Origin: Acanthacorydalis orientalis | Taxonomy: Eukaryota; Arthropoda; Insecta; Megaloptera; Corydalidae | Direction: 5' to 3' | Length of the DNA stretch: 64,000 nucleotides | Assembly: GCA_034766995.1 (NCBI GenBank) | Contig: CM068318.1 | Span: 4,579,501 to 4,643,500, forward strand | In this document: positions 34,030 through 46,789 of the stretch, in pieces | How positions within the stretch are numbered: the first letter of the stretch is position 1 | How the letters are laid out: every line of letters begins with the position of its first letter | Position numbers and translations under genes: made by a program | Notes under the pieces: model-generated | The model's input: only the letters and a program-made list of their open reading frames with translations | Database searches by the model: none | What the model was told of the DNA's origin: nothing

Positions 34030-34117
<88 letters not shown>
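34030..34117. repeat. (AT)n then (GA)n microsatellite
   Basis: A 69-bp AT tract with one TT break passes into 20 bp of GA repeats. The overlapping plus frames 33927-34218 translate it. Confidence 0.96.
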
Positions 34118-34176
34118 TGCGTCAGTGGATAAAATTAAGTAATACATTGCTAGTTATTCATGGCCATTTAGAAAGT

Positions 34177-34580
34177 ATGGAGCAGTGGTCCAGTATGCAT
34201 ATTGAGCTTTTGCTGTGAAATCATTTTACAAAAATGGCGAGTCTGCTACAACTATACAACAATTATTTCACAATAATTATAATATTCCACATCGTGGGCT
34301 GGTACCGTCCACTCATCCCATAAACTTGTGCGTTCAGAATTTTGTGAAAACTGGTTCCATATTAAATTTGAAATATTAAATATTCACAAGAACAGTAAGA
34401 ACACTGGAAAACATTGACAGTGTAGTGTTGCTCTAACGTGTGGCGTACGACGTTCAGACCGCAAACACTCATCTGCATTAAACATTAGTGACATAACGAT
34501 AACATTGAATGTTTTATAAAGATTTAAATTTTCGTCTGTACAAAATTCAGATTGTTCGAGTGAAGCTATGGAATAAAATA
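34177..34580 (+). pseudogene. N-terminal half of a DD41D-type transposase
   Basis: Read across frames, the plus strand encodes the paired helix-turn-helix region of a Tc1/mariner-type transposase of the class that has the C terminus seen at 767-1138. In order I see MEQWSS at the start, KNGESATTIQQLF, NIPHRGLVPS, VKTGSIL, TVRTLENIDSV, then LNISD and KDLNFRLYKIQIV. Several stops and at least two frame changes show it is dead. No catalytic Asp is present: the sequence is cut by the TTAA MITE at 34589. A weak continuation may lie after 34826 but is not convincing. Confidence 0.75.
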
Positions 34581-34588
34581 GATATTAA

Positions 34589-34821
34589 CCCTTTCCACTA
34601 GACTGTCCACTCTGAGGAGACATGTCTAATCTAACGAATAGTAATATTGTTTTTTTTTTATTAAACATGAATTAATAAATGTGTTTTTGAAGATTCGTTT
34701 GAATTAAGAAATTATTTACAATGCTATATTATATTTGATGTTATTTGTTACTTGCTATTTTGTTAAAAAAATGTTCGAGTTGCTGGTAGGCGAGGTGAAA
34801 AAAATTTTCGAGTGTAAAGGG
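34589..34821. mobile_element. TTAA-flanked MITE, 233 bp
   Basis: TTAA occurs at both borders (34585-34588 and 34822-34825). The ends are inverted repeats, CCCTTTCCACTAGA at the left and the complement of CCCTTTACACTCGA at the right, with 12 of 14 positions matching. TTAA duplication with CCC ends is the signature of piggyBac-type non-autonomous elements. It has no coding capacity. It lies at the end of the transposase relic 34177-34580 and may have inserted into it. Confidence 0.82.
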
Positions 34822-34825
34822 TTAA

Positions 34826-35189
34826 AAATAAAAAATCTAGAATTAAATATCATGACCAATTTTATCAATCATTTGATCAACAAATATTTATGTTGAAATT
34901 TGAAAATATACGTTGATGAAATGTAATAGTGAATCGATTTGGTATAAGTCCATTACCGAGGCTTATAATTGTATGCATTAACGATAAATTTCAAGTGGAA
35001 ATAGCATTGTAAATGATGTATAAAAGCAATAGTCCGAAAGAGTTGCTATTAAAACACATACTATTTATTTTCATATTAAAAAAATACTCTTATCAAATCC
35101 GTAATTTAATAATAAAATGTGTTTTAAACGAATATCGTAAATTAAACAAATAAGTTTAATAAAATATATTCCGTAGTGTTCGCATATCA
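34826..35189. other. AT-rich stretch, no gene seen
   Basis: Possible decayed continuation of the transposase over the first 80 bp. Otherwise nothing. Confidence 0.4.
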
Positions 35190-35640
35190 CCATTAATTTT
35201 ATTTACAACATTTCCATTCTGAAAAAGAAACAAGTGTGTGCTTTCGTCTATGTGTCACAATAATTTTCGTACCGTTCGACAATGGTCGACCACTTAGCAT
35301 ATTGGCACCGTGCGTGACATTACCGTTCCGCAACGGTGAGTGCACGCGTTCGACCCTCGAAAGATAAAAATGAGTATCTGATCTGTCATGGTACCCGAAC
35401 ACATATGGCATCGTACAATGTTTGATGTATACGTTCGAACGGTTTTTTCGTGAGTACGAAAAGTGTCACCGGTGTGTTTTAGTGCTGTTCCTTTCGATGT
35501 CGCATCGTCGTACCCTCGATGTTACCGTGTTGTGTCTGTACGTCTACTCGAAGCAGAAAGAGCGAATAAAATGTTTTCTGAATTGTGTCACGTCATCTAT
35601 TCACGATATTTGATTATGTTCGACGTTTACCCCTCTATTG
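35190..35640. other. higher-complexity block, both strands open
   Basis: CG-bearing sequence with frames of 60-70 codons on both strands (minus 35199-35411, plus 35422-35613 and 35463-35648). No motif is recognised. Candidate regulatory DNA or non-coding exon. Confidence 0.3.
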
Positions 35641-38032
35641 ATGGTTAATTTCATGTGAATGTATATGGAATGCACTTGAGTTAGTTTTATTTGTATTGCA
35701 GAACATTTCAGAAAAACGATAAACGTTGAAAATCATACTAGATAACTTTCCATTCCTTTTTTGATACAAACATCAAATACACTTCTTTTTCTTACTATAT
35801 CTATTATCCTGATTTCAGATATACATTTGAAAAGTAATGAAATACATATAGACTTTTTTTAAAAAAAATTCTTTACAGAATTAAGAATACTTAATATAAA
35901 ACAATGATCAAAATAAAAGAAAATATTCTCAATTGTATGAATTTTAACCATATTTATAATGAAGTTCCAGCATCAATTTATTAATATTTTATTTTCTTTG
36001 TTACTGCTTTTTTTAATACGAGTAATATTCTGATAAAAATCGTTTGTGTCTATTACTCAACTTTCTTAAATTTCGAAAAAAGATGTTCGAGTATGAATAC
36101 AAAAAATAAATTTCGAAAATGCGAGATTGGTTGTTTACTATGTCTTTACAATTCGAAGATTTGTGATTTTTTTTAAAAATATATTAAAAAAACAATAAAA
36201 TTTCTCATACATATTGAAATTTTTTGAATGAAATCGAACACAATTTCTGTCTTGTATCAATTTTCTGATCAGAGCTCTATTGAACATTCTTTCTTTATTT
36301 TTTTTATTTGGTTTTCAAGTATATATTATTTTCGAAAGCATTATATGATACTAATATCTTATTGGTTAATTTTTAATATGCTATTCTATTCAAATAAGAA
36401 AGAGTGCAATTTCAATTGTGGTGCAAGCCGAACAATGACTATAAATTTCAAATCTCTTCCAATATTTTAATTATTATTTTTTTACCTAATACATTTTTAA
36501 AAATTCATATTTTTTATACGATTCTTCACCTGAGATATAGGTGTAAATAGAAAACATTACCATTATGTAATAAAATAACTTTCAGGTTGAATTTTGGGGA
36601 AAAGATTAATTCATTTGGAGATTTTTTCTTTGAGTACAAACATTAATTGTTTATCCATATCACTACAATAAAAAAATGCGGTTTGTTGAAAGTACTGTGA
36701 TACTAACTGATGATCCTCTTTCATGACACAAGTGCTCACATTTTCTTCTAAAATAATCAATTAATTTAATCTAAAGATCAGAAATTCTGTTTGTCACAAT
36801 GTAGCTATGATACTGTGGCAAAATTCACTTTCATAAATAAAATTTTCATTTTTCCACAAACAAAAACTATTTTTTTTATCAAAAACATTCATTATGGCGA
36901 TCGATTCATTCGTTTCTATACTTTAATGCTATGAGAATGATGTCATCATCTAAATTAGAATAAACAATAATCAAAAATTGATCGATCATCGATTATTCAA
37001 CATTTTGAATCAGAACTATTTGGTGTAGATATGAAAATTCGGTTGTGAAAACAGTTGTCTCAAAGATTTTAAAGATTATTCAGTTTTCTTCTTATCATGA
37101 AATGAGAAATCTGGGTATGGACTGAAAAATCTGAATGAAAAATATTTTGTCAACACGACTTCTTATTTTCATCATTTTCTATTTTTTTTTTTTTTTTTTT
37201 GTAAATTGTTATAGAGCTGAAAAGTTTTAGAAACTGTGGAGAGAATTGAGAAATATAAATACAAAATCCAATTATAGATTGTAGATTATATTTCAATGAA
37301 TCTATTGAAACATTTATCTTAACTAAAACCAAAGAAGCCAATAATAAAATCCAATGCTATAAAAATAAACTGTATGCGATCAGTAGTAAATAATTATTGA
37401 ACATAAAATCTACACAATTTCTTTGTATCAGATTCTTTGCTATTCAGTGTTCTTATTTAGAATAATTACTTTATAGATTTATAATCATTTCTTTATGTTG
37501 CGGAGTATTGAGGTTAATATTCATTTATTCCATAAAAAAAAACAAATAAGAACCGAGAAATTCTTCTACAAACCTACACAGCAAAGCAAACAATATTATT
37601 TTGAAAATTTATTATACGAGCAGCACTATTAACAATAATAACGTAATAAATAAAAAATATATAATGAAATTATTATAATTACAACAGTAGTGGACTTTTT
37701 TCTTTACATAATTATCGTACATTTTCATAGAATAATAACGGATAATGGATCTGATTATGTGATTTCGTAGAAGTACGTTCTACAACTAATATGCACGAAA
37801 TTTTTAAAAATTGTCATGCTTAAATAATAACTCATTAAAATATCCCGCTGTACTAATAGCAATCAGACATTAATAAGGGGTTAATAAATGTCAGGCCGCA
37901 GGTTAGGCGCGTGTCACACATTATAGGTACACAAAGGGCACTTTCTGAGTCATTGTATTCCACATAGCTGTAAAATATTTGAATATGAGTCATATTGCTA
38001 TTCTATAATACACTTGAAATCTCTTTTAATGC

Positions 38033-38036
<4 letters not shown>
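35641..38036. other. AT-rich stretch, no gene seen
   Basis: Intron-like sequence with a 19-base T run near 37182-37200 that underlies a poly-Lys minus frame. 36840-37020 has weak inverted similarity between its ends, too poor to call a MITE. Confidence 0.5.

Positions 38037-38070
<34 letters not shown>
38037..38070. repeat. (AT)n microsatellite, 34 bp
   Basis: Followed by ACATATATTTG. Confidence 0.95.
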
Positions 38071-38077
<7 letters not shown>

Positions 38078-38935
38078 TTTGTTTTCGTTCGCATGCTTGA
38101 AAATAAATTTTTTAACCCGGTAATGAGATATTTTTTTAACAAAAACACATTTGTACTATTTGTGTCAAAATTTATAAAAACAAATTAAATATGAAATTTA
38201 TGTGTATGTTTAGGAAATAAGTATAAATTTCCATTATTTACATAACTTTGTAATTACGTCCGTAATTATAATTTACAGAAAAATATACTCACTTATTTGT
38301 ACATTATCGTGTAAAAAGTTTGAATATATGAACGTTTTTTTTTCTTTCTGTATTGTTCCGGAAATGGGCCGTATTTGAACTACACATTTTTTTTATTACT
38401 TGTATTTATTGCTGAAATTATAAAAATGAAAGTACCGAGTTCAAGTTGAATATTTAATTTTTAGATTTGTCAAAGTTGTTCGTTTCTATCTAATGAAATT
38501 TTAAAGTTTTCTTAGTAGTTTTTTTCTGAATAAAATTTGATATCTTCTTATATATATATATTAATGTTAAAATATCCAATAAATTAATAATGTAAATTAT
38601 TATATCACAACGCTTTATCACACAGATTTGCATAATTTTCAAAACAATTTCCTTTTGATCTGGCAACGTTTTTGACATTGTATTGTTAACATCTAAATGA
38701 TTTTGACAATGGTTGAGGCAATTATCAGTGAATGAATTATCAATGATAATAATGGATTAATAATGTACTAACAACAAATACCGACCAGTATGGCCATCAA
38801 TGATTAAATAATATATTATCGACATTTACCCTGTGTAAAATCATTTACTGTCAATGTTCCATCCATTTACATTATGTATTTAATCATTGAATTACTGATG
38901 GAAGTACCAAAAAAAGTTCACATGTATGGAAAATG

Positions 38936-38938
<3 letters not shown>
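38071..38938. other. AT-rich stretch with a weak inverted repeat
   Basis: 38800-38845 and 38860-38907 share an inverted block containing ATTTAATCATTGA/ATGG. It is imperfect and not clearly a transposon. No gene seen. Confidence 0.35.

Positions 38939-38974
<36 letters not shown>
38939..38974. repeat. (AT)n microsatellite, 36 bp
   Basis: Followed by ACATACATGTAA. Confidence 0.95.
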
Positions 38975-38979
<5 letters not shown>

Positions 38980-39479
38980 CATGTAATTTCCAATAAATAT
39001 GTTAAAAGATCAGCAACCGGAAAATGTGGAAATAAAAATTAACTTTCAGTAAACCTGACTTAATAATACACATATTTCAATTGTTATATGTTGTTTATAG
39101 AATTGTTTATTTAAGAAGACAATAAAACGATTAAGATATATAGCTAGAAACAGATAATAATGCCGAAAAGAAGTTAAATGTACATTTTTATATTTAAATT
39201 GGAAAAAAGACTTCATTTGAAGTATGGCATGATTTTAAAAGTTATAATTTGATATACGTATAGAATATTTTAGAAAGAAATTACAATTGCTTTCCATCTA
39301 TGAGAAATAATTTCATTGAAAGTGAATGTGATTTGTAAAATATTCTACACATCAAACGTACATAAAACCACCTATCAAAATAAAAAAAATATATAAAAGT
39401 GACTACCTGCGTTTCCTTAAACATAAAAAAATAAAACTTCTATCTTATAACACGTTTAAAATAACCTTTTCAAATTGAG
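38975..39479. other. AT-rich stretch, no gene seen
   Basis: Nothing recognisable. Confidence 0.5.
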
Positions 39480-39930
39480 TTAAATGGAACGACGGGAAAA
39501 CTTCCGCACAAATAAATACAACAATAATTGGATATGAGGGAAAAAAGTGATGGTATTTAACGGATAATACGTAATAATATGAAACCGACTATAATAAAAG
39601 CGTACCAGCTGCAAGCAGCCAGTATCGTCCTAAACGATGAATCAATTATAACGCCCGAAACAACCGACAGAACCGTATATAGCACCCAGGACCTTTTTGT
39701 TGTTCGGCGTTTTTTTTCCTCTCGTTGCAGCGATTCTTTTATTCGCGAGTTTCTCCTGCGGTGACTCGTTTATTTGCTGATTTGTTGTTTTTTTCTCTCC
39801 CACGACTCCCCTTTGTTCAAGGTACGCGACAGCTCACCTACACACCCTCACTACTCCCCCTCCCCACTCCCGCACTGTACTTTCACCTTCGAGGCATTAC
39901 AGTTCACGTGGCGGAAATGCAAATATGAAA
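39480..39930. other. higher-complexity block with pyrimidine-rich core
   Basis: The plus frames 39579-39764 and 39725-39928 overlap here. A very strong acceptor-like tract (TTTTTTTTCCTCTCGTTGCAG) ends at 39730 and a donor-like TTCAAG-GTACGC lies at 39821. They bound about 91 open nucleotides of low-complexity, CT-rich sequence. It could be a 5' non-coding exon. A coding role is doubtful. Confidence 0.25.
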
Positions 39931-41174
39931 TATTGCGTTGACATGAAAATAAGATGACTGTGGATGTGTAAGGAAATATGTTGTTTTTATTTACAGTTTT
40001 CTTTATAAAAAAACGTTTAATATGTTTCTCTTATTGTTATATATTTTCGGACGAAGACGTACATCGAGAATATCAAATATGTAGATGTTCTTCAAAATAA
40101 CTGATAATCGAATGCAGCGTTTTATTAAACACGCTTCTTGTTTCATATCAAATTGTTTCTTTTATAAAGAACTCAGTTCGATTTTAATTTAAAATATTTA
40201 AATGAATTCCGTCATTCTTTCATCAAACATTCTTCTTTTAAATTACATTATTAATTATAATACTGATTGGGTAAGGTAAAAAAGTTCATGTATTATTCAC
40301 GTTTTTTTCATATCTTAAATATCATTATGTAATCATTTTAGTGTTTCAAGAACGAATTTAAAAGAAAATTCCTAAAAGTTCTTTCACTTATAAACACAAT
40401 GTCGGAATTTTCTTTGACCTTTTATTATGTACTTGCTCATAAAAGGTCAAAAGTTACATTTAGATGTAAACATCTGAGTATGAAATATTAACTGCGGGTA
40501 AAATATGAAAAAATAATATACTTAATCATTTTAAATATCAATTACCTGATCATATTTTTCATAAAAGTGTTTTAATTTCAAAATTCTATTTTGGATGATC
40601 ACAACAGAGTTTATTTATTAATAAATATATAAATATTATATAAGTATATAAATATTTAAATTTTGGAAACAAACGTGTTTGTTTTTAAACATTTGTGCGA
40701 AATCAAACAGCCTTTACATATTTTATTAAATAAGAACTGTGATTTATAGAAATTTTAATACATTTTATTAAAGAAACATACAAAGAACGATAAAATTGCT
40801 TAAAATCAAACAGTTGTGCAGTTAATATTAATATTTCTTTCTTTTCGAAAGATATTTGCAATTATGCTTTCTTTGACTTCAGTTTTCTTTACAATGCTAT
40901 GTAGTTTATTTGTAATTTTTCTTCCTTTTGGATTATAGGTGAATCTTTGTTTTTATGTTTAAAATATTTTTCGAACAGGCTTTTACATTTGAATATAAAG
41001 TCGTCGTATTTTTTTTCGTTTTAAAAAATAAATGCGATTAATAACGAAATTTAAATTAATTTTTTTCATTTCTTGCATTGAAATTTGGTTTAAAGAATTG
41101 AAAATTATTCATATGTCTAACTTGTTAGCGAGTTCATGTGTTAGATTTATACTTTTCATTTCCTTTTCTTACAG
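39931..41174. other. AT-rich stretch, no gene seen
   Basis: Near 40920-40950 a pyrimidine tract ending TAG meets GTGAAT, a weaker ratchet-like junction. The last 15 bases form the strong acceptor used by the candidate exon at 41175. Confidence 0.4.
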
Positions 41175-41463
41175 ATATTTCGATGTTATATAGTAGACTA
41201 ATAGTTTATATAATCTGTATGTTTCTTATACCTTTTTTGATAAAAATAAAAGTTCAATACTCTCAAGTGTGTTCAGTTCAAGTGTCGGTATTTAATGTTA
41301 TTAAATTTCAATTCCCAATAAAACCAATTCGAAAGTTTAATCTTGTACAGAGATGGATCAGTACTCGACTGCTAAAAGCACAATTATATAAAAACAATGA
41401 TTTCAAAGGAAGTCAAAATGAAAATATAAAAGGCACTAGACTAGTAAATAGAATAAAATGGAG
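41175..41463 (+). CDS. candidate coding exon, unrecognised
   Basis: A strong acceptor (CATTTCCTTTTCTTACAG) precedes 289 open nucleotides that end at ATGGAG-GTAAAG, a fair donor. The frame starts in phase 1. The peptide has a hydrophobic stretch near its start (LIVYIICMFLIPFLI), then a basic part. Chance frames of about this length are expected in the window, and composition is not clearly coding, so confidence is low. Confidence 0.2.
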
Positions 41464-42383
41464 GTAAAGCTCTTTAAAATCGAACAACTGCAAAATAAAA
41501 CAGTTTAAACGTATACAGCATAAGATTTCAAGATGGTATTGGCTAAAAACTGACAGTATTGAGTTGAATGCGTCCGATAGTTGTTTTATTCGCTTTTCAA
41601 ATAAAAAGAATTCCATTTACTCATCCAACTCTATCGGAGAAATTCAGTCAGTACGTACAGAGGCATGTAAATTCCTAGTCAGTATTCGCCACTCTGTAAC
41701 AATTGATAAAGGTACATCGATCGAACAGAGAACTTTTATGTAAAAAAAAATACTGGAATAATTAACAAAGTGGAATATTTGTTCTGCAATTAAAATATAA
41801 TGTTTTTATAAAAGAATAAAAATGAAAATGACTAGTTATTACGTGTTTGTTATATTATAACAGTTATTTTCGTTTGTAACAAACAATTGTATAGGATATT
41901 TTTCTACAACTGACAATATAATTGTTCTTATTTAATTAATGAGATGTATGTAGACATACAAAGCAATGCAAATAGTTTTTCATACTCGGTCGATATTAAT
42001 CATTTGCTCGAAGAATAAATTTTACTGTCTAAAAGTATTGTAATAATTTATCAAAGAAAACAGTAAAGACAATTTAATAATTCATAAACGATAGGTCAAT
42101 AAAGATTTTCAATCTGAATTTCATAACCAATTTTACAGCACTTCCTTAATATACTTTTACTGCATTTTTCTAGACAAATTGTGTACAAGATGAGAGTTTT
42201 ATTCAATACACATAGTAAATAGATCTATTCTCGCATGAAATTTGTTGAATAGTATGAGAAAACAACGAAAGAGCTATTTAAGATAATCAGTCAAGCGTAT
42301 AACAATTTCTGTTTTCCACTCAACATTGTTGAATGCGAAATGCGAAATCAATGTATTTTACAACCACTATATTTTGATAGAAT
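41464..42383. other. AT-rich stretch, no gene seen
   Basis: 41470-41720 is somewhat more mixed. Nothing recognised. Confidence 0.45.
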
Positions 42384-42407
42384 ATTATATATATATATAT
42401 ATGTATG

Positions 42408-42467
<60 letters not shown>
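42384..42467. repeat. interrupted (AT)n microsatellite, 84 bp
   Basis: AT runs with a TATGTATGTATG interruption. Confidence 0.96.
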
Positions 42468-42470
<3 letters not shown>

Positions 42471-43924
42471 AATCATAAAGCAATTGTACAGTTTAAAATA
42501 TGAATAATGTCTGTGCTTTCAAAGATAAAAACAATCACACAATGTGTCAGTATGACATTTTATTCTTGTTTTCGTATATTTAACCTAGGGTTTGTTAAGT
42601 TTTAGGTTATCATCCATAATAAAAGATAAAGTGTATGTCATAATTTTGAAGTTCTGAACTAGATGAATTTTTGTTTTATTTATCATAATAGTTAAAGCAG
42701 ACATATTAAAATTTATCTTAAAGAGTTGAAGAATTTTTAGCAAAAAACAACATATTTTAAATGCGTTTAAAATAATATACAATTCTGATTAGATTCGTTA
42801 AATAAATATAATAATAGGTTTTTTTTATCAATTCCAAACGATTTGCATTGGAAAATATTATTCAGGAATATTCAAATTCAGGGAAAAAGTAACATGTTTC
42901 ACTATCTTGTTGAGAAACTGTATTGTCTATAAGTCTTAGACATCTTTGTTAAGGAATATAGTAAGTCTGTGTGTTAAAAATAATTATTGCCATTAATACT
43001 AAAAAATCGATTTTCATATTAAGAAAACAATATGATTAGACCGTTTAGAAGTTGAATAGAATATTTCAGTTTTTGATAGGATTTTCTTGCTTTTAAAAAA
43101 AGTTTATTTAATAATAATTTGATACGTGTCAGAACAATAATATCATTAATTAATGATTTTTTCAATAAGTCACAAAATCGTTGAGTAAAAAAGAGTTATC
43201 CTGACGGTTCTTATATTTTTAACTCATTTGAATTTCTATCTTCCACTTCTAGTTTCGGTGCGTTTGCCATATTCTAGTATATTTTAACCAGATCTAAAAT
43301 TATCTACATTAAACAACTCTGAATTATCTAAAATATATTTTAAAATAGTACACGCATTGAATCTAGATATGGAAGGAGAAAGATTACCGGTATAGCTAGC
43401 ATATAATTGGGTTACAAGTATAAAAACAAATAATTATAATTTTATTTAAATAGGATTAATAGTATTTATGAAAATATTCGACATCGCAATTAAAATTTTA
43501 GTGATTGAGACTTATTAACCTCTGAGTCATTAAGATAAATGTGTTTTTCTTATTGAGGTCGTGGATATTTATTTTATGTTGACAACCTTTTTGTGAGTTC
43601 TCTTTGTTTCAAATACAACAGTCAGTTATTTCTATTGACTTCATCGGTAATACGAATTGATGATTAATGAAACAAAGAAACTAATCTAATATACAAATAG
43701 AATAAACTATCATATTGAATCGTTTTATAGATTGTTGTTATCTAAAGAATAGAAGTTATTAATATTTTAAACTGCATAAAGACTTAACAAATAGTCTGTA
43801 ATTTTATTGTTTGTATTAAAAAAAATAAATAATCGAATGAGTAGGACTGTACAGCTTGTTTGTAAACAAACTCGTTTTGTATGAATTCATATTTCAGCTT
43901 AAGAATATCATTAAATCTTTCAAC
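42468..43924. other. AT-rich stretch, no gene seen
   Basis: Only short A/T-biased frames. Nothing recognised. Confidence 0.5.
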
Positions 43925-44640
43925 TTTTTAAACGTTGTCCGTAAAGCATAAACTCGGGGTTATATTTCGCCGCTTTGACAAATAAACTATTAATTATATG
44001 AACTTTTTAGAAAACCAGGTCATTAAGTTGTACGTAGGGGCAGGAACGTTTCGACGTAACTCGCGACAATATGGGACAATTCTGGTAAAAAAAAAAATTA
44101 TACACGGCATTACTTGCATCGCAGCTGCGACTGAAATAATTCCGTTGCTAAATTGTAAGGAGGTCGGGAAAACTTTTTAAGTAGCGGTGGTAAATTATGA
44201 ATGAGAACGTTCTTAAACGCCACCACAATTAGAATGAAGTGAGTACCGCAAACTCATGAAAAACACATTTCTCATAACCGTCGTCTGGATGGCGCGGGTT
44301 CGTTCGGCTCGTCGGATACCGTCGCGCGGTATTAGCATCGCGGAGGTCTCATTCGAAGCAGAATTAATTCTGTTCCGTCATGTATGAATGTAAAGAATGG
44401 AATTTAATAAGAATGGAAATCAAATCGCCTACCGATTTTTATTCGAAACGGAACGAAATACATTTTATATATCTGTCGCGTTTAATACTTTTTTTTTTGT
44501 TTCTCCGCGGCGGGTCTGACCGCTAATTCACCGTTTCTTTTTGTGCTCGGATATGCGTACGTATTGTACGTTTCTGTTCGAGTCTCCTTTTTTTACTGTG
44601 TACGTGTGCGTGCGTGTGTGGGTGTGTGCGTGCAGATCGA
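43925..44640. other. higher-complexity block, candidate promoter or regulatory module
   Basis: It includes a 60-codon plus frame (43998-44180, unrecognised), an E-box CAGCTG at 44122-44127, a strongly CG-rich patch at 44280-44360 (GTCGCGCGG, CATCGCGG), and a GT/GC alternating tract at 44597-44635. No splice-bounded exon is clear. Confidence 0.35.
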
Positions 44641-44806
44641 CGTCAGTATTAAGCAACGCTTGACAAAAATATGTTTGCGGTAAGGATTTGGGAAAATAAA
44701 AACTGTTGAGAAATGAGAACGAGTTAAGTGGTTTAGGACATACAAATTTTCATAACTCTTGTACAGTTATTATGAATGAAATAAAGATGTAACGTTCCAC
44801 AGATAA

Positions 44807-44862
<56 letters not shown>

Positions 44863-46789
44863 TTCTTAGATACAACATTATATATAACAAAACATTCTTT
44901 TGTATTATGCAGATGAGTCCTATCAAGGGTTTCTAATTTTGTATACACTTGGGTAAAGAATGAGTCCAGTTTAATGATGCTTGATGTTCTCTATAGAAAG
45001 ACTCGGATTTAAATTTTTTCTGTCTCTCAGTATGTTTTAATTAATTTTGATTTTATTAAATTTCATTTGTATTAAAAATCTTTTTTTTTGAAAATTATTG
45101 ACGATTCGATGATATTCAGTTCTGTTGATTTTTATATCATAATCGTTACTTACAATTATTTCATTTGATCAACGATCTGATCGAGTACTTGAAACGCGTT
45201 AAAACATCTCCAATTATATACTTTGATTAAAAACGAAACGATTGGAAAAAAGTATTCACTAACTCTGAGAATCAATCCGTGGAATTTTATTTACACTTGA
45301 TTAATACGAATTTAATTTCTATTCGCGATTGAAAACATTCTATTCTTTATACAAACAATATTATCATAAACTATTGTCCGTAATATTTATCACGAACAGT
45401 GCGGATCTACACCAAATGAAAGTTTTATTTCACCCTAATTTTAATATCCTTTTCAGTCGTTCATATTTCGAAACATGCAATCGCCTCTTTAGATTCAATT
45501 ACCTCCTTCACATGGTCGCATTTATCAAAAGCACAAGAATTCAATTCTGACATCGAGTCCACATTTCGTCATACACGATTGTGAAATTTATATTATTATG
45601 TAATTTGATTCGTAGTGATTTTTCTTACAATGAATTGTTTCGGTTTCAATAGTTTTTCACAGCGTTCAGTTAGGTTTATAATAAATATCGTAAGTAATAA
45701 TTTCAGTTTGTGTATTATACACATTTTTATATGATTAATTATTTATTTAGAAAAATAAATATTGAGATTGTTGAGGGAGTTTTGTATTTGTACAGGTTTA
45801 TTTCTGATTATAAAATGTTGAATATTTCTTGCCCTGTAAAAGTATCTCCTATTAATATCTTGTTTTATGTCATAATTTATATTTTTTTCATAATATTTCA
45901 TACACAATATTTATAAGGAAAACTCTTGGACTGCTTTATTTTTTAGTAATTTTTATAAATTAAAAATTATAAAAGTTCTGAAATTAGTATCAAAAAGCAA
46001 TAAAAATTATAAGTCTAAAAGAGAAACAGTGATAAGACCATAAGTTAAATTGTTATTCAATTTTCGATTCTAAAATATTTACAAATATGTATTTAAAATT
46101 AAATTCGATCTTTTGACTGTTCACATTTTGGCATTGAGGCTTAAGTCTCTTTAATAAATGATTTTTTTTATTCTTTCCACAAATGACACACATTTTTGTT
46201 AGTACAGAAGTGTTTAGTTTTAATTAATTATTAATTATTTAATTTTAATTTAAAACATAGTTATGATTGATTGAAATTAAAAACATCGATTTGATTTTTA
46301 TACCTAATTATTTATCATATATTAGATTTATACAATAAAATGTCTAAAACTCATCACAGCTTTTATGAAACAGATAGTTTGTATGTTATTATAGAGTTGT
46401 CTTTAAACTAACTAGACAATACGTGATTTTGGAAGTGTGTCTATTAAAATGTAGAATAATAAAAAAAATAAATTTTAATATTAATTTTTTATTCTCCAAA
46501 CTCAAACCGTTTTAAATAGCTTACTCTCTTTGGACTTTATTTTTAAACATTTCGAATTATTTTAAATTTATTTACATCCCTTATAATACTAATGTGTGGA
46601 AAAGTTTCAAATTACAATCATTCTCTAGAAATCTCAAGTATTTATATGGAATGTTTAGTATTTGAAATATAAATTAAATTGTAACTACGTTTAGCAGAAA
46701 TTCAGTAAAACTAAAACTAATTTTGTTGTTTAATTCAGTAATATTTATAATAATTATTATATTACACCGTTTAAGAAATCATATGGAAT
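44641..46789. other. AT-rich stretch, no gene seen
   Basis: Contains (AT)n at 44812-44861. 45240-45560 is slightly mixed with a 73-codon plus frame that is unrecognised. Confidence 0.45.
44812..44861. repeat. (AT)n microsatellite, 50 bp
   Basis: Pure tract following AAAAAAT. Confidence 0.96.

Noticed and set aside
36840..37020. Possible second copy of the 24.5-kb hairpin element
   Set aside because: Only short shared words (ATCAAAAA, TCATCAT, ATTCAACATTT) and weak arms. Not enough to claim homology.
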